Shown one piece after another: positions 1 through 8,297 of a stretch of DNA of 11,695 nt (positions are counted from its first letter, which is position 1; each line of letters opens with the position of its first letter). The notes under the pieces are model-generated. The model ran no database searches. It saw only the letters and a list, made by a program, of their open reading frames with translations, and had not been told where the DNA came from. Source of the stretch: Euperipatoides rowelli (taxonomy: Eukaryota > Onychophora > Udeonychophora > Euonychophora > Peripatopsidae); NCBI GenBank assembly GCA_003024985.2, contig PXIH01S0000030.1; one strand, given 5' to 3'. Position numbers and translations under genes: made by a program.

Positions 1-68
1 GCTCGTTCCTTGAAAAAGGAACTAATCCAAGGAACTCGTTCCTTTGGATTTCTTTGGATTTCGTTCCT
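1..68. repeat. cluster of short GTTCC/GGAAC inverted repeats
   Basis: GTTCC or its complement GGAAC occurs five times in the first 68 bases. Positions 5-11 and 16-22 (GTTCCTT / AAGGAAC) form a perfect 7-bp hairpin with a GAAA loop. Positions 24-35 and 38-50 form a second hairpin, with arms AATCCAAGGAAC and GTTCCTTTGGATT that differ by one base. TTTGGATTTC is then repeated directly at 44-53 and 54-62. This could be the edge of a mobile element or a local palindromic expansion; the window edge prevents telling which. Confidence 0.6.
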
Positions 69-90
69 ACTCAACACTGCATGGAACTAA

Positions 91-1308
91 GGTCTGATTA
101 ACAATTTACAGCTATTACAGCACACCTCTATAGAACTTATCAAATCACATCAAGGAATTGATCCAGACATTACTAGGCTAAAGCAAGTGTATAGAAATTA
201 TGATATTGATGATGGTGATTTCTACATAGATGACAATGATATTTGGTTAAAAAATATTAAAACAGTAAATGAGCAGGAAATTATCATGTTCTTGTCCTTA
301 GTTCCTCTCATCATCTTCATGTATCAAAATAGAGCTAACTCTGCACACTTTGGCATTCATAATGTTTTATGGAAAGTAAAATTATATTTTACTTTGAAGG
401 GGATGACCAAAGATATTTTAAATTATATCAAAACTTGTTAGAGTTGCCAGTGCAGGAAACATCACAAAAAATATTGTTTTCAATCTCCATCTCCTCCTTA
501 ATTTACTTTCACAAAGATCTTTCTAAAGGAACAGATGTACAGGAAACAAATACATCTTGTTATTTGTTGATTTGTTCACTAGGATCCTATTGCAGTACCA
601 GCAAGATATAGAGGCAGCAACAGTTGCTAGCGCATTATATTGACAATGTTTACTTGACTTTCAGAAGGAGGAAGCCAATTCATATTATATGACAGGAAGA
701 TTCTTAATGGGAAAAACTTTAAAGCCCTATGCAAATTTATAGGTATTAAACATTCGATCATCATTTCTTTCCACCCACAATCAAATGGATCAGTGAAAGA
801 CTAAATATGATTATTATTATTATAATTATTCTTTCTCAACTGTGTGATTATGCATATGAAGCATGGGAATAATTGTTGCAGCTCACACTGATGGAAATTC
901 AGAGGATTGTACATAAAAGCACTAGGGAATCTTCCCACTTTTTGCTTTTTGGTACATACTTTATTGAATGTCCAATTCAGCTGAGTTTGAGCAGACCGTA
1001 TCAGAACATATTGAAGCTCTTATTGAAAATCTAAACATTGTTAGGGAAAAGGTTGAAAAAAACTTATTACAGTATTTGAACAATATTGTAAGTACAAAAA
1101 TAAAGGTAGACTACTGCCTGTTTACAGTATATGCCAACAAGTAGTAGTATTTGATTCTGCCACACAGGTGTGCAAAAATAGAAAGCTTCCAAGAAATACA
1201 AGGTCAATATAGAATAACAGAGTTATGTGAAATAGTAAATGTTAAAGGTGTTATTGTAAAGAACCCAAATGATAGTCAAACTCAGCAGAAATGGTTTGTG
1301 TCAGTATA
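91..1308 (+). pseudogene. decayed Ty3/gypsy-type retrotransposon integrase
   Basis: Order and motifs match the C-terminal part of a Ty3/gypsy Pol protein. Frame 1 is open from 91 to 441 and holds the HHCC zinc-binding region (AHFGI near 343-357, then GMTKDILNYIKTC up to the stop). The expected first His reads as Gln, and an in-frame TAG separates the last Cys pair. Catalytic-core pieces follow in shifting frames: GNKYILLFVDLFTR around 542-583 in frame 2, carrying the first core Asp; GGSQF near 667-681 in frame 1, where the second Asp position reads Glu; and FHPQSNGSV near 768-795. In frame 3 from 882, HKSTRES and FLLFG match the segment after the core. A basic linker and a possible C-terminal region (GQYRITE, about 1204-1225) follow. 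Multiple frameshifts and stops make it non-functional. No LTR, primer-binding site or polypurine tract could be assigned to this copy. It ends about 160 bp before exon A and is not part of that gene. Confidence 0.85.
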
Positions 1309-1469
1309 ACTTTAAAGTTTGACTTTGAATGTATTTTTTAAAGGCCAAAAAATGCACTAATTTTTTCATAAACTTAAAAAATTAACAATAAATAGAGTAT
1401 AGCCTATATGTTTTTTTTTGGGTGATACTGACACTTTAATGTATTGATTTTTTTTTTTATGATTATTAG
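1309..1469 (+). other. 3' end of the intron leading into exon A
   Basis: No coding signal. The segment is AT-rich and ends in a T-run (TGATTTTTTTTTTTATGATTATTAG) that serves as a good polypyrimidine tract with an AG at 1468-1469. The exon upstream of it must lie outside the window or within sequence I could not recognise; the integrase remnant lies in this same presumed intron. Confidence 0.5.
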
Positions 1470-1586
1470 AAATATTAAAAGAAGAGTTACCAAAAACCTG
1501 CCCAATTTGTGAAATACAGTGTAAATGTGGTTATTCAATAGGAAAAGAGTGTTCAAACTGTATGTGTCATCCTTGTGCATTAAAAG
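1470..1586 (+). CDS. exon A: long-type eight-cysteine module
   Basis: Phase-1 exon of 117 nt read after an AG at 1468-1469. The first two bases (AA) complete a GAA codon with the G left by the previous exon. It encodes a charged lead-in (ILKEELPKT) and then the module from C at 1499: CPICEIQC, KCGYSIGKEC, SNCMCHPC, ALK. Eight Cys and one His follow the spacing shared by all four exons. GK and CSxC group it with exon D rather than with B and C. It ends in a single G at 1586. The donor reads GGTCAT, which has the required GT but is a much weaker match than the GGTAAG used by the other three exons. Without splicing the frame continues Gly-His-Leu and stops at TAA 1595-1597. Coding assignment rests on conservation among the four copies rather than on length. 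Function unknown; probably metal-binding (inference). Confidence 0.85.
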
Positions 1587-1950
1587 GTCATTTATAATAT
1601 TTTTTATTTTATTACTGTAATGCCTTTCATATAAAATTAAACAATAAATTTCATTTCAAATCTTTTTTTTTTAATTTTTTAATAGCTACATTAAAATTTT
1701 GTGAAAAGTACTTCAACAATGATGTAATTAACAAGTAATAAGAATTTTTAAGACAATATAAGTAATAATAATTAAAATAATTGATTATATTATGTCTTTT
1801 TAATAATAATAATTAAATTTGTCAATGTATTATTTTTGCTAATTATAAGTGAAAGTGCTTATAATTCAACATTAATATTTTTATGATGAGAATTTAGTTA
1901 ATTTTAGTAGACCTAAGGAATATAATAATGTCATGATTATAATTTTACAG
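1587..1950 (+). other. intron 1 (A to B), with an alternative poly(A) signal
   Basis: A 364-bp, very AT-rich interval without other coding signal. It ends TTATAATTTTACAG, a good acceptor. A TAA in frame with exon A lies at 1595-1597 and an AATAAA at 1643-1648, so an unspliced transcript could end here. The rest is T-runs and TAATAAT-type low-complexity sequence. Confidence 0.65.
1643..1648 (+). promoter_or_regulatory. possible poly(A) signal AATAAA after exon A
   Basis: A canonical AATAAA lies about 46 bp after the in-frame stop that follows exon A if the weak GGTCAT donor is not used. In sequence this AT-rich the hexamer is frequent by chance, so its only support is its placement. Confidence 0.25.
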
Positions 1951-2055
1951 AACATGAACCACTTGTATGTCCGAAATGTGAAAATAAATGCAAATGTGGT
2001 TACTCTAATAAAAGATACTGTTCACCATGTAGATGTCATCATTGCCCAAGTAAAG
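1951..2055 (+). CDS. exon B: short-type eight-cysteine module
   Basis: A 105-nt phase 1-1 exon between TTTTACAG and the donor GGTAAG. It starts with AA (junction Glu), then HEPLV and the module CPKCENKC, KCGYSNKRYC, SPCRCHHC, PSK. The eight cysteines keep exactly the spacing of exon A. The lead-in is four residues shorter than in A and D. It shares the features GYSN, a PCRCH end and an extra basic character with exon C, so B and C look like the closest pair. Two adjacent His lie beside the last Cys and could add metal ligands. Borders are strong at both ends. No start codon or signal peptide is present, as expected for an internal exon. Confidence 0.88.
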
Positions 2056-2140
2056 GTAAGATATTAAAAAAAATTAGTTAAATTTAAGTTTATAGTCTAG
2101 AAACTTAAAGTAACCAGCCTTGTCCCAAATGAGAAAAAAA

Positions 2141-2280
2141 GTGTGTGTTAACCTCAAGTTAAAATAAAAATTTCTTGTACATGCCCAGTAGTGGTGTGTC
2201 CAGGTTTAATTGTATCATATATTTCCGAAAATTTGGTACAGATTGGTCCAAGGGGTTAGGAATGTGTAGAATGTAAAAAT
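2141..2280 (+). repeat. diverged tandem repeat, copy 1
   Basis: Starts GTGTGTGTTAACC and contains ATGCCCAGTAGTGGTGTGTC and later TTGGTCCAAGGGGTTAGGA. These line up in the same order with copy 2 at 2281-2440. Copy 1 lacks a block of about 25 bp present in copy 2. No coding capacity is visible. The wording resembles interspersed repeats of invertebrate introns, but I cannot name the family. Confidence 0.7.
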
Positions 2281-2440
2281 GTTTGTGTTAACCCTAACTT
2301 CTTAGTGGAATTGTCCATGCATGCACAGCAGTGGTATGCCCAGATTTAATAGTAACCGATATTTTGCACTGGGTTCTAGAGAGTAACTATGCCAAATTTG
2401 ATCCAGATGATGCAAGGGTTTAGGAGTGTATAGATAAAAT
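2281..2440 (+). repeat. diverged tandem repeat, copy 2
   Basis: Starts GTTTGTGTTAACC and contains GCATGCACAGCAGTGGTATG, ATAGTAACCGATATTTTG and GATGCAAGGGTTTAGGAGTG, matching copy 1 block for block with many substitutions. A shorter piece of similar wording (ATCCAAGGGTTTAG) occurs at about 11136-11149, so the unit is probably dispersed and not only local. Confidence 0.7.
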
Positions 2441-3126
2441 ACATTTATGCTTATAATATGTCAGAATGGTGTTTGGTCAGGGCCACCTTTTCTTAAAAAA
2501 AAAAATAATTAGTTACATGTTTGACTAGACACAGCTAACTCAGTTTAGGGGTGCTGTACAAATCAGTAAAAAAAAAGAAAATAAACCACTGTGAATAATA
2601 CTCGTATTTGAGACCAAAAAAATTGAAATCAGAAGATCCACATTTGAAATCATTAGGCCAAAACCATTTAATTGATAATTTCCACAATAAAATTCATAAG
2701 ATATTTGTTTATTTTCATATTAAGTTTTAAATTCAATCTGACTCTTTTTATAATACTTTTTATACTATTTAAATTACCTCTTGTTATTTGAAGCATGACA
2801 TCATGAAATAATAAACTTTAAGATCAACTCTGAGAAGAATGGATAATTGGTGAGAAGAAAAAAATGACTTCAACAGTTCTCTAGAACTTGAAGATTAGAA
2901 GTTGAAGATAAACAGAAGAAAAATTCCAAAGTGTGTACATTTTTATCCAGCTGCTAGTTGTAGCAGAAGAAAAAAACAATATCTTATTTTAATCATAAAG
3001 GCAGCCAAACATTTAATAATCTTGAAAAAATTAAAAACATTGAACAGTGACATCAAATTGAAGAACTTCTCTTATAATTCATTCCATTATGAGCAGTAAA
3101 TAGTTTTTGATCTAGTAGAAATATCA

Positions 3127-3545
3127 CCGCTTAAATTGCATGGATTAGGTTAAAGCCTAATTTTTAAAGCGATGGATGGAATGGAGAAGGTTTCCTTTGC
3201 AATAAAAATTAAGTTTTCTTGGTTAAGTAAAACCAAAGTTAAAAGGGAATATTCATAGGCCCTCAAATAAGACAACTGATGAATGATGATAATTTTGAAG
3301 GTTATTTTTGCAAGGTGAAAAAAAAACAGCTTGGAAGTCATTTAAGGATGTGACAAAAACTTTTTAGGAAACCAAAAGGCAGAAATTTATCAGGATGTTG
3401 TAAGTAATCTTCTCAAAAATTACAAGAATACAGTCTTTGGATTCACACTTGGACTTTTTCCACCCGAAAAATCTACTATCTACTATGGAGAAGCATTATC
3501 AAGGCACTTGGAGTCAAAATATGTTGGACACAGAATAGTGATATT
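3127..3545 (+). pseudogene. decayed transposon-type ORF (DSHLDFF / MEKHYQG motifs)
   Basis: Several peptides in one order but different frames resemble an uncharacterised ORF that I recall as dispersed through many invertebrate genomes. They are: KAMDGMEKVSF and KFSWLSKTKVK (3166-3252, frame 1); AWKSFKDVTKTF (3329-3364, frame 2); GNQKAEIYQDVVSNLLKNYK (3367-3426, frame 1); DSHLDFF (3440-3460, frame 2); and MEKHYQGTW (3485-3511, frame 2). The usual stretch between the last two motifs appears deleted here. Stops and at least three frame changes mean no functional protein. The family assignment is from memory and is the uncertain part; that this was once a coding sequence is better supported. It sits inside intron 2 on the host gene's strand. 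Confidence 0.6.
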
Positions 3546-3601
3546 CCAGATACTAAATACAGATGAAAATCAAATACTGTTATATTTTCAATATAGTAAC
3601 A

Positions 3602-3618
3602 TTTTTTTTTTTTTTTTT
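3602..3618 (+). repeat. poly(T) run, 17 T
   Basis: An uninterrupted run of 17 T shortly after the decayed transposon-type ORF. It could be a simple homopolymer, or the tail of an element inserted on the minus strand. No flanking duplication was found. Confidence 0.8.
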
Positions 3619-4032
3619 GCAAACTTTATCCTATTGTAATTAAAGGCAAAAATATGTTTTTATTGAGGGATGGAGAAAAATGGTTTGCATATTTAAAATC
3701 TGTATGAATTAAGAAAAACATAAATGTTGTTATGCAATAATTTATTTTTTGTCCAGGGTAATTTATAGTGATCTAATCTTGCAAGGACTACATAATAGAT
3801 ATTTTTTGTCCTGAGTTGTGTTATTAAAGCAGGCCTAATTATCTAAGGCTTCACAAATTCAAAATCCATATCTATAATAACAATAATAATGATAATGATA
3901 ATCTTCATACCAATCATTCCCAAGTTCAACTATAACAATATTTTTTTGTAGCATCCATTTAAACAAATACTTTAATGTTTTTGAAAAGTATTCTGCACTT
4001 AACCTTATAAATTTGCAATTATATTTTAATAG

Positions 4033-4137
4033 AAAAGAAGTTTTCTTTCTGTTGGATATGTGAAAACGAATGCAAATGTGGTTATTCCAATATAAAGAAT
4101 TGTTTACCATGTAGATGTCACTCTTGTCCATTTGAGG
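4033..4137 (+). CDS. exon C: short-type eight-cysteine module
   Basis: A 105-nt phase 1-1 exon, acceptor TTTTAATAG and donor GGTAAG. After the junction Glu it reads KKFSF and then CWICENEC, KCGYSNIKNC, LPCRCHSC, PFE. All eight Cys positions are kept. Trp replaces the Pro that follows the first Cys in the other copies, and Leu replaces Ser before PC. Length and the GYSN, PCRCH wording make it the sister of exon B. An overlapping minus-strand open frame at 3859-4131 shows no domain, and conservation among modules clearly favours the + strand. Confidence 0.87.
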
Positions 4138-5964
4138 GTAAGAAGTATGAATATTAAATTGTTTAGACTAATAAGTATTAACTATTTCAAAATTAAATGA
4201 AGTTTTCAAACACTCTTGTCTATTTTAATGAGATGAGTATTGCACTAAATTACTTTAACTAACCCGATACCAATGAAAATACATGTTCACTTCAATTTTA
4301 TTATTATAACTTTTAAAACAAGAAAAAAAATTACCATTAAAATAACTAAAATTAGCTAAAATCTTATTTTTTTTTATTAATTACTACTGCCAATGGCTTT
4401 TATCCATGAAAATAATATTGCCTTAACTATCCATTTGGTGGAGCTGAATGCTAAAACATTTCTAAAGCACACATCTTATTTTAGTGCCTTAAATTGCACA
4501 ATTTTTGTTCAAATTTTAATCTGAACATTTTAAAGCCTGAATTTCCAAAAGTTTTAAAAGACATTTTTTTTTTTAAATAAAAATTATGTTTCTCCCTCCA
4601 GGAAAACGATGGAATATTTTATTCTTAAAAAAATAATTATGTTTGCCCCTCCGATCATAATTTTTATTTACATAATCGTATGTTACATTTTTTATGTTTA
4701 CTAGATACATAATTTCGTCTTTCTTCTTGATAAATTCTTGATTATAAATTTGCAAATATTCTATTGTTTTGGTTCTTGCAATGATTGGCATTTCCCATCT
4801 GCAATCATTTGTTTCAGTCTTAACTATAAGGATTGTTCACAGAAATAACTTTAATGAATCGTTCTGTATACAGAAAATCTCTCCAAAGCATTTGACCATG
4901 GGAAAATTGCATGTACTGATCCCTCTGGTGATTAAAATGCCTCCCCAGACTATAGGACAAGGAGTTTGATAGCTTTGCTCATTATCTCAAGACCACCATT
5001 GCTTCACTTAAGAGATTTTGCTCCATCAAAATATTCCATCCTGTCCAAATACTCTTTAAAATTAGCTGTACTGTAAATATATTCTCTAGAATTATAACAT
5101 TTATTACTTTTTCACTTAAACAAAGACTTGTACCCTATATGTGCATTCATATATGAATGGCGTTTTAAATAATAGATCATTGCATGTAACTATCATTAGG
5201 AATTAAGAAGTCCACCAATAAAAAAATACATTGGTTGCATATAGCATAAGCTTATTTTGTATTTCCCAGAAGAAAAAAATAGTTTTAATGTTTCAAATTC
5301 ATTTCTTATATTTAATAAAAGATTCCTTATACTATTAACATCAGCTAACCCTTCATCTTCAAAAAATGCCATAGTTGTGGAGATTATTTGATGGAATCAT
5401 TTGATCTTAAAAAGCTCCTTTATGCCTAATGATGGAGATGTTTAGAGTTGTTCTTCATAAGTACTTCATAAGATTTTTTGGATTAAGTTGCATGAATATT
5501 TTACAACAGGGACAGGTAACAGTGCAAAATATACTTGAACCTCAATAAGTGGATATTTATCAAGGATGGATACTAGACTTAGGCCCACCCTATAACCAAC
5601 AACGATCTATTTTTCTTGTCTATCAGTTATGGATACAGCCTATTCTGAGAAATTAATTGGATTTAAATATTTTTCTTTGAGTGTTTGGCTAATTCCTTTT
5701 CAATTGTCCCTTTGAGAAGTTTGTATACCTTTAAATAATATGCATAGTTTAAGTGGAGCAAAACAGCTCATAGAGATTCAATTAGTTCCAATTATTATAT
5801 GAATGATTATTAACATGTAGAATATCTGTCAATTAATCAGATTATATTTTCAATGCATAGAACTATAATCTACATAGTAGTGAATATGGATTTCTGGAAA
5901 CTAAATGGTTTCATACTTTGAAATTTATTGTACATATTTATTTTTTCCTGGTATTTCTAACTAT

Positions 5965-6425
5965 ACTTTTAAAGTGTATATTCAAAGTTATTTTCAACAT
6001 TTTCAATTTAGTTTTATTTTGTCAAAAAAATGTATGTTTAATTCGTCAAATTTTCTTATTTCATTTAAAAACGTGTTAAAATCTAAATTTTATAAATGTT
6101 AGAGAAGAACAACACGTCATCCATTACATCATCTTAAATATAAATCAAAGCAAACACCTGCTATTTCCTTTGAATTATATTTAAGATGGTGCCATCTATT
6201 ACATCATCATAACAGACATTAAAGCAAACACCAGCTGTTTTCTTTGATTTCTGTTTAAGATTATGTAATAGATGACATGGTCATTCTTCGTGGTCATTGT
6301 GGTCATTATTCGCTTCATTGTATAAAACTTAGATTTCAAATAAAATGTGATGAATTAAACATACATTTTTTAGTAAAATACAACAAAATTGACAAATTTG
6401 AAGATAACATTGATAATTCATTAAT
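5965..6425. mobile_element. foldback / large MITE-like long inverted repeat
   Basis: The reverse complement of about 5965-6120 aligns with about 6271-6425. Shared blocks include GAATTAAACATACATTTTTT (perfect in both arms; right arm 6352-6371), TTAGATTT, GACAAA and ATAACWTTGA on the outer side, and GATGAC near the inner side. The right arm carries an extra insertion with three TGGTCATT units (6278-6285, 6291-6298, 6300-6307). Arms are diverged and gapped, so this is old. No transposase frame is present, and I could not place target-site duplications or exact outer ends. It is most likely a non-autonomous foldback-type element. Confidence 0.65.
6116..6276. repeat. two tandem palindromes at the centre of the foldback
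   Basis: Unit 1 (about 6116-6189) pairs CATCTTAAATATAAATCAAAG with CTTTGAATTATATTTAAGATG. Unit 2 (about 6190-6276) pairs CATCTATTACAT with ATGTAATAGATG and CAGACATTAAAG with CTTTGATTTCTG. The units share AGCAAACACC[TA]GCT at their tips, so they are also direct repeats of each other. The outer ends GTCATCCATTACAT and ATGTAATAGATGAC pair as well. The result is a palindrome built of two palindromes. Confidence 0.75.
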
Positions 6426-6524
6426 CAATATATTTTAATATCATTTGTTTTTATAATGTTGAAAATTCTGTAAAAAATTATTGATAATTTCACCATTAAG
6501 CATAGAAATACCTTGACTGATTGA

Positions 6525-6985
6525 TGATTTTATTTGGATTGCATCGGAACTGTTGCATTGGTGACTAATGAGTGGTTGGAACTTCTCTGATCTCCATCAC
6601 ATTGGCGCAGTGGGACTGGCTGCGTCATTTCCGTCAGTCATTTCCCGTGTTCTTGGTGTAAGTGCGAGGTAACGAACCTGCCAGGTTCGCTGCTCGCTGT
6701 TCGACCTCAATATTCAGAAGTCTTTCTTTCCTAAAGACTATGATGTTGGGGTGGATTACAGTCTAGTATAACTCTAATAGGATTTTTCTATAAATAATTG
6801 GAAGGATTTAACATGTTGAAGAACATTGGAACGAAACAGAAAATACCTAACACTGTTGTATCCAGTCACAACACTTGTAAATATTGTATATTGTATATAT
6901 ACTGTATATTATTATGTAAATAAAGTACTCGCTTCTCCCAAGTGGGGAGGAGCAGCAATATATTTTTAAAAAATATATTATTACA
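6525..6985 (+). mobile_element. GC-richer island, possible SINE or LTR fragment
   Basis: This stretch is clearly less AT-rich than its surroundings. TGGCGCAGTGGG at 6603-6614 fits the tRNA A-box consensus (TRGCNNAGYGG). CTGTTCGACCTC at 6697-6708 resembles a B box, although the spacing of about 90 bp is long. The same TGGCGCAGT is also how primer-binding sites for serine tRNA begin in some Ty3/gypsy elements, which would make the sequence upstream an LTR end. A perfect 8-bp palindrome CGAACCTG-C-CAGGTTCG lies at 6673-6689. An AATAAA (6919-6924) and a GC hairpin follow. No coding frame. SINE and solo-LTR readings remain open. Confidence 0.4.
6931..6953 (+). repeat. GC-rich hairpin after AATAAA
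   Basis: GCTTCTCCC (6931-6939) and GGGGAGGAGC (6944-6953) pair over nine positions with one bulged G and one G-T, leaving an AAGT loop. It follows AATAAA at 6919-6924 and is followed by the near-perfect AT palindrome AATATATTTTTAAAAAATAT. It looks like the 3' end of the GC-richer element around it. Confidence 0.55.
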
Positions 6986-7629
6986 GGAATGTCAAAGTAT
7001 TTCAGTTACATGTTGGTAATTTTACAGCCACATAAAGCTTCATAAGAACACTATCTGTATATTTGAATGTTATTGGTAGTTTTTTTTTTATGAAAATTTA
7101 TCATATAAAAAATACTTTAAATTAAATATGTTTTTTTTTTTTTTAATATTAAACTCTAGGTTAGCATGTTATAATAAAGTTAGGGAAAATATTGGTTATG
7201 CCCTTAAACCTAGGCTTATGAATTTTATTTTTAAAATATATTTGGTTGTAAACGATTTTTTTTAAATATGTTCACCCTAGGATGAAACGGTATTTTTTTA
7301 TTTACAATATGTAAATAATAAAGTTGTGTTAGATCAGAGATTGTCAGATTGGTGTTTGCTGATCATACTGATTATCTGATAAATAGGATTAGGTCTAAAT
7401 TTCCAATTATAAAAATGAATTTTAGATTTATTAAAAACATTTGTTTTTATTTTCAATTATTACCTTAAACCATTGTTACACTATTGTTACCCATCAATTT
7501 GGTATGAAATTAAGAGAGGGGTTTTAAAACTTGAGAAATGTTTTAGAAGTCTGACAAAACGAATTCGGTTTAAATAATGTGTTATATATACCATAAAAGA
7601 TTTAGTATGATTGGTTTAATGACTCCTAT

Positions 7630-8081
7630 ACAGAATATGACTAGGAATGATGGTTGATGTAGCCTATGTTTAGATAGATTATTATTAACTCAAATATATC
7701 TGGTATATTTGATTTGTCTGATACAGGTTCTACCAGAGGACATTCACACAAATTAAAAACCAATTATAGAAGAACAAAAAAGTATGCCAGTTCAGTTAGG
7801 AATTCACAAATTGATTTGTGGAATAAAACCCTGCAATAACTTTATCTGTAAGAGGCTATATGCCATTTATTTAGTCAATAAACTAAACTAAATAACTATT
7901 ATATTGTCCCAGGTTTTATTCTTTTAAGAAATTGCTAGGTAAATTTTGACTGATTGTCCTACATTTGTAAATATGGTTTACTTAACATAACTATAACTTT
8001 GTTAATTTTGTTATTGTGTCTTGTTAATATGTTTTGTTTTGTTACAGAGCTATATTAAGGTATAAATAAATAACTAAATAG
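7630..8081 (+). mobile_element. 5'-truncated non-LTR retrotransposon (LINE) 3' end
   Basis: The frame starting at 7711 reads DLSDTGSTRGHSHKLK and then, after a basic stretch, RNSQIDLWNKTLQ before TAA at 7837. The combination R-G-H-S-x-K-L, about 20 residues, then D-x-W-N, is the typical C-terminal ending of LINE ORF2 reverse transcriptases of the CR1/Jockey/RTE-like groups. A diverged continuation (CHLFSQ) follows across stops. The non-coding part runs to AGCTATATTAAGGTATAAATAAATAACTAAATA (about 8048-8081), resembling the A/T-rich tandem tails of such elements. Only the last part of the ORF is present, with stops upstream, so it is a dead 5'-truncated copy. The clade cannot be assigned from so little sequence. 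Confidence 0.65.
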
Positions 8082-8191
8082 ATGTTAGAATATTCAAGTT
8101 ACAATATTCCAACTGGAATCCTAATCGCTAATGGAGCTATTCCTCATACTTGTTCCACGCTTGTTCGGTAAGGTCAGAACAAATCCATTTT

Positions 8192-8297
8192 TGCTGGATC
8201 AAGTCGAACTTTAGATGGAAAATATATAGAAAAATCCAAAGAAAAATCCCCATTAGTAGCCAACTAATGGCGAAAGAAATTTTTCCATTTTCCAGCA
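8192..8297. repeat. approximately 105-bp palindrome, MITE-like
   Basis: Three nested arm pairs share one centre: TGCTGG (8192-8197) with CCAGCA (8292-8297); TGGAAAATATATAGAAAAAT (8216-8235) with ATTTTTCCATTTTCCA (8279-8294), four bases shorter; and CCATTAGT (8250-8257) with ACTAATGG (8263-8270) around a 5-base loop. CCA at 8292-8294 can serve either of the two outer pairs. No open frame. It is consistent with a small foldback or MITE; ends and duplications are not defined. Confidence 0.6.

Larger units (their letters stand above)
2056..4032 (+). other. intron 2 (B to C)
   Basis: A 1977-bp intron with donor GTAAGA and acceptor TTTTAATAG. It holds a diverged tandem repeat (2141-2440), a decayed transposon-type ORF (3127-3545) and a 17-T run (3602-3618). 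I see nothing recognisable in 2451-3126 or 3619-4032: AT-rich sequence with short open frames lacking motif or conservation. The 65-codon frame at 2902-3099 is lysine-rich and resembles nothing I know. Confidence 0.7.

Noticed and set aside
187-441. 84-codon ATG-initiated open frame as a gene
   Set aside because: It is the still-open part of the decayed Ty3/gypsy integrase frame (91-441), and the domain continues past the stop in other frames.
369-611. 80-codon + strand frame
   Set aside because: Overlaps the integrase remnant in another frame and shows no domain of its own as a unit.
2902-3099. 65-codon + strand frame, lysine-rich
   Set aside because: No recognisable motif, no splice context matching the host gene phase, and composition as expected from AT-rich DNA.
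3150-3341. 63-codon minus-strand frame
   Set aside because: Lies opposite the decayed transposon-type ORF, whose + strand peptides have recognisable motifs.
3859-4131. 90-codon minus-strand frame
   Set aside because: Antisense to exon C; the + strand carries the conserved module with proper splice sites.
4573-5040. Minus-strand coding remnant, possibly gag-like (EYLDRMEYFDGAK near 5010-5040)
   Set aside because: A short suggestive peptide only; the following sequence has stops and does not line up with a gag or transposase domain I can name. The + frame 4769-4969 is equally unsupported.
5330-5730. Minus-strand peptides such as FFEDEGLADVNSIRNLF
   Set aside because: Broken by stops, not recognised, and with no flanking element structure; could be chance.
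5905-6102. 65-codon + strand frame
   Set aside because: Falls in the left arm of the foldback and has low-complexity, Phe-rich content without a domain.
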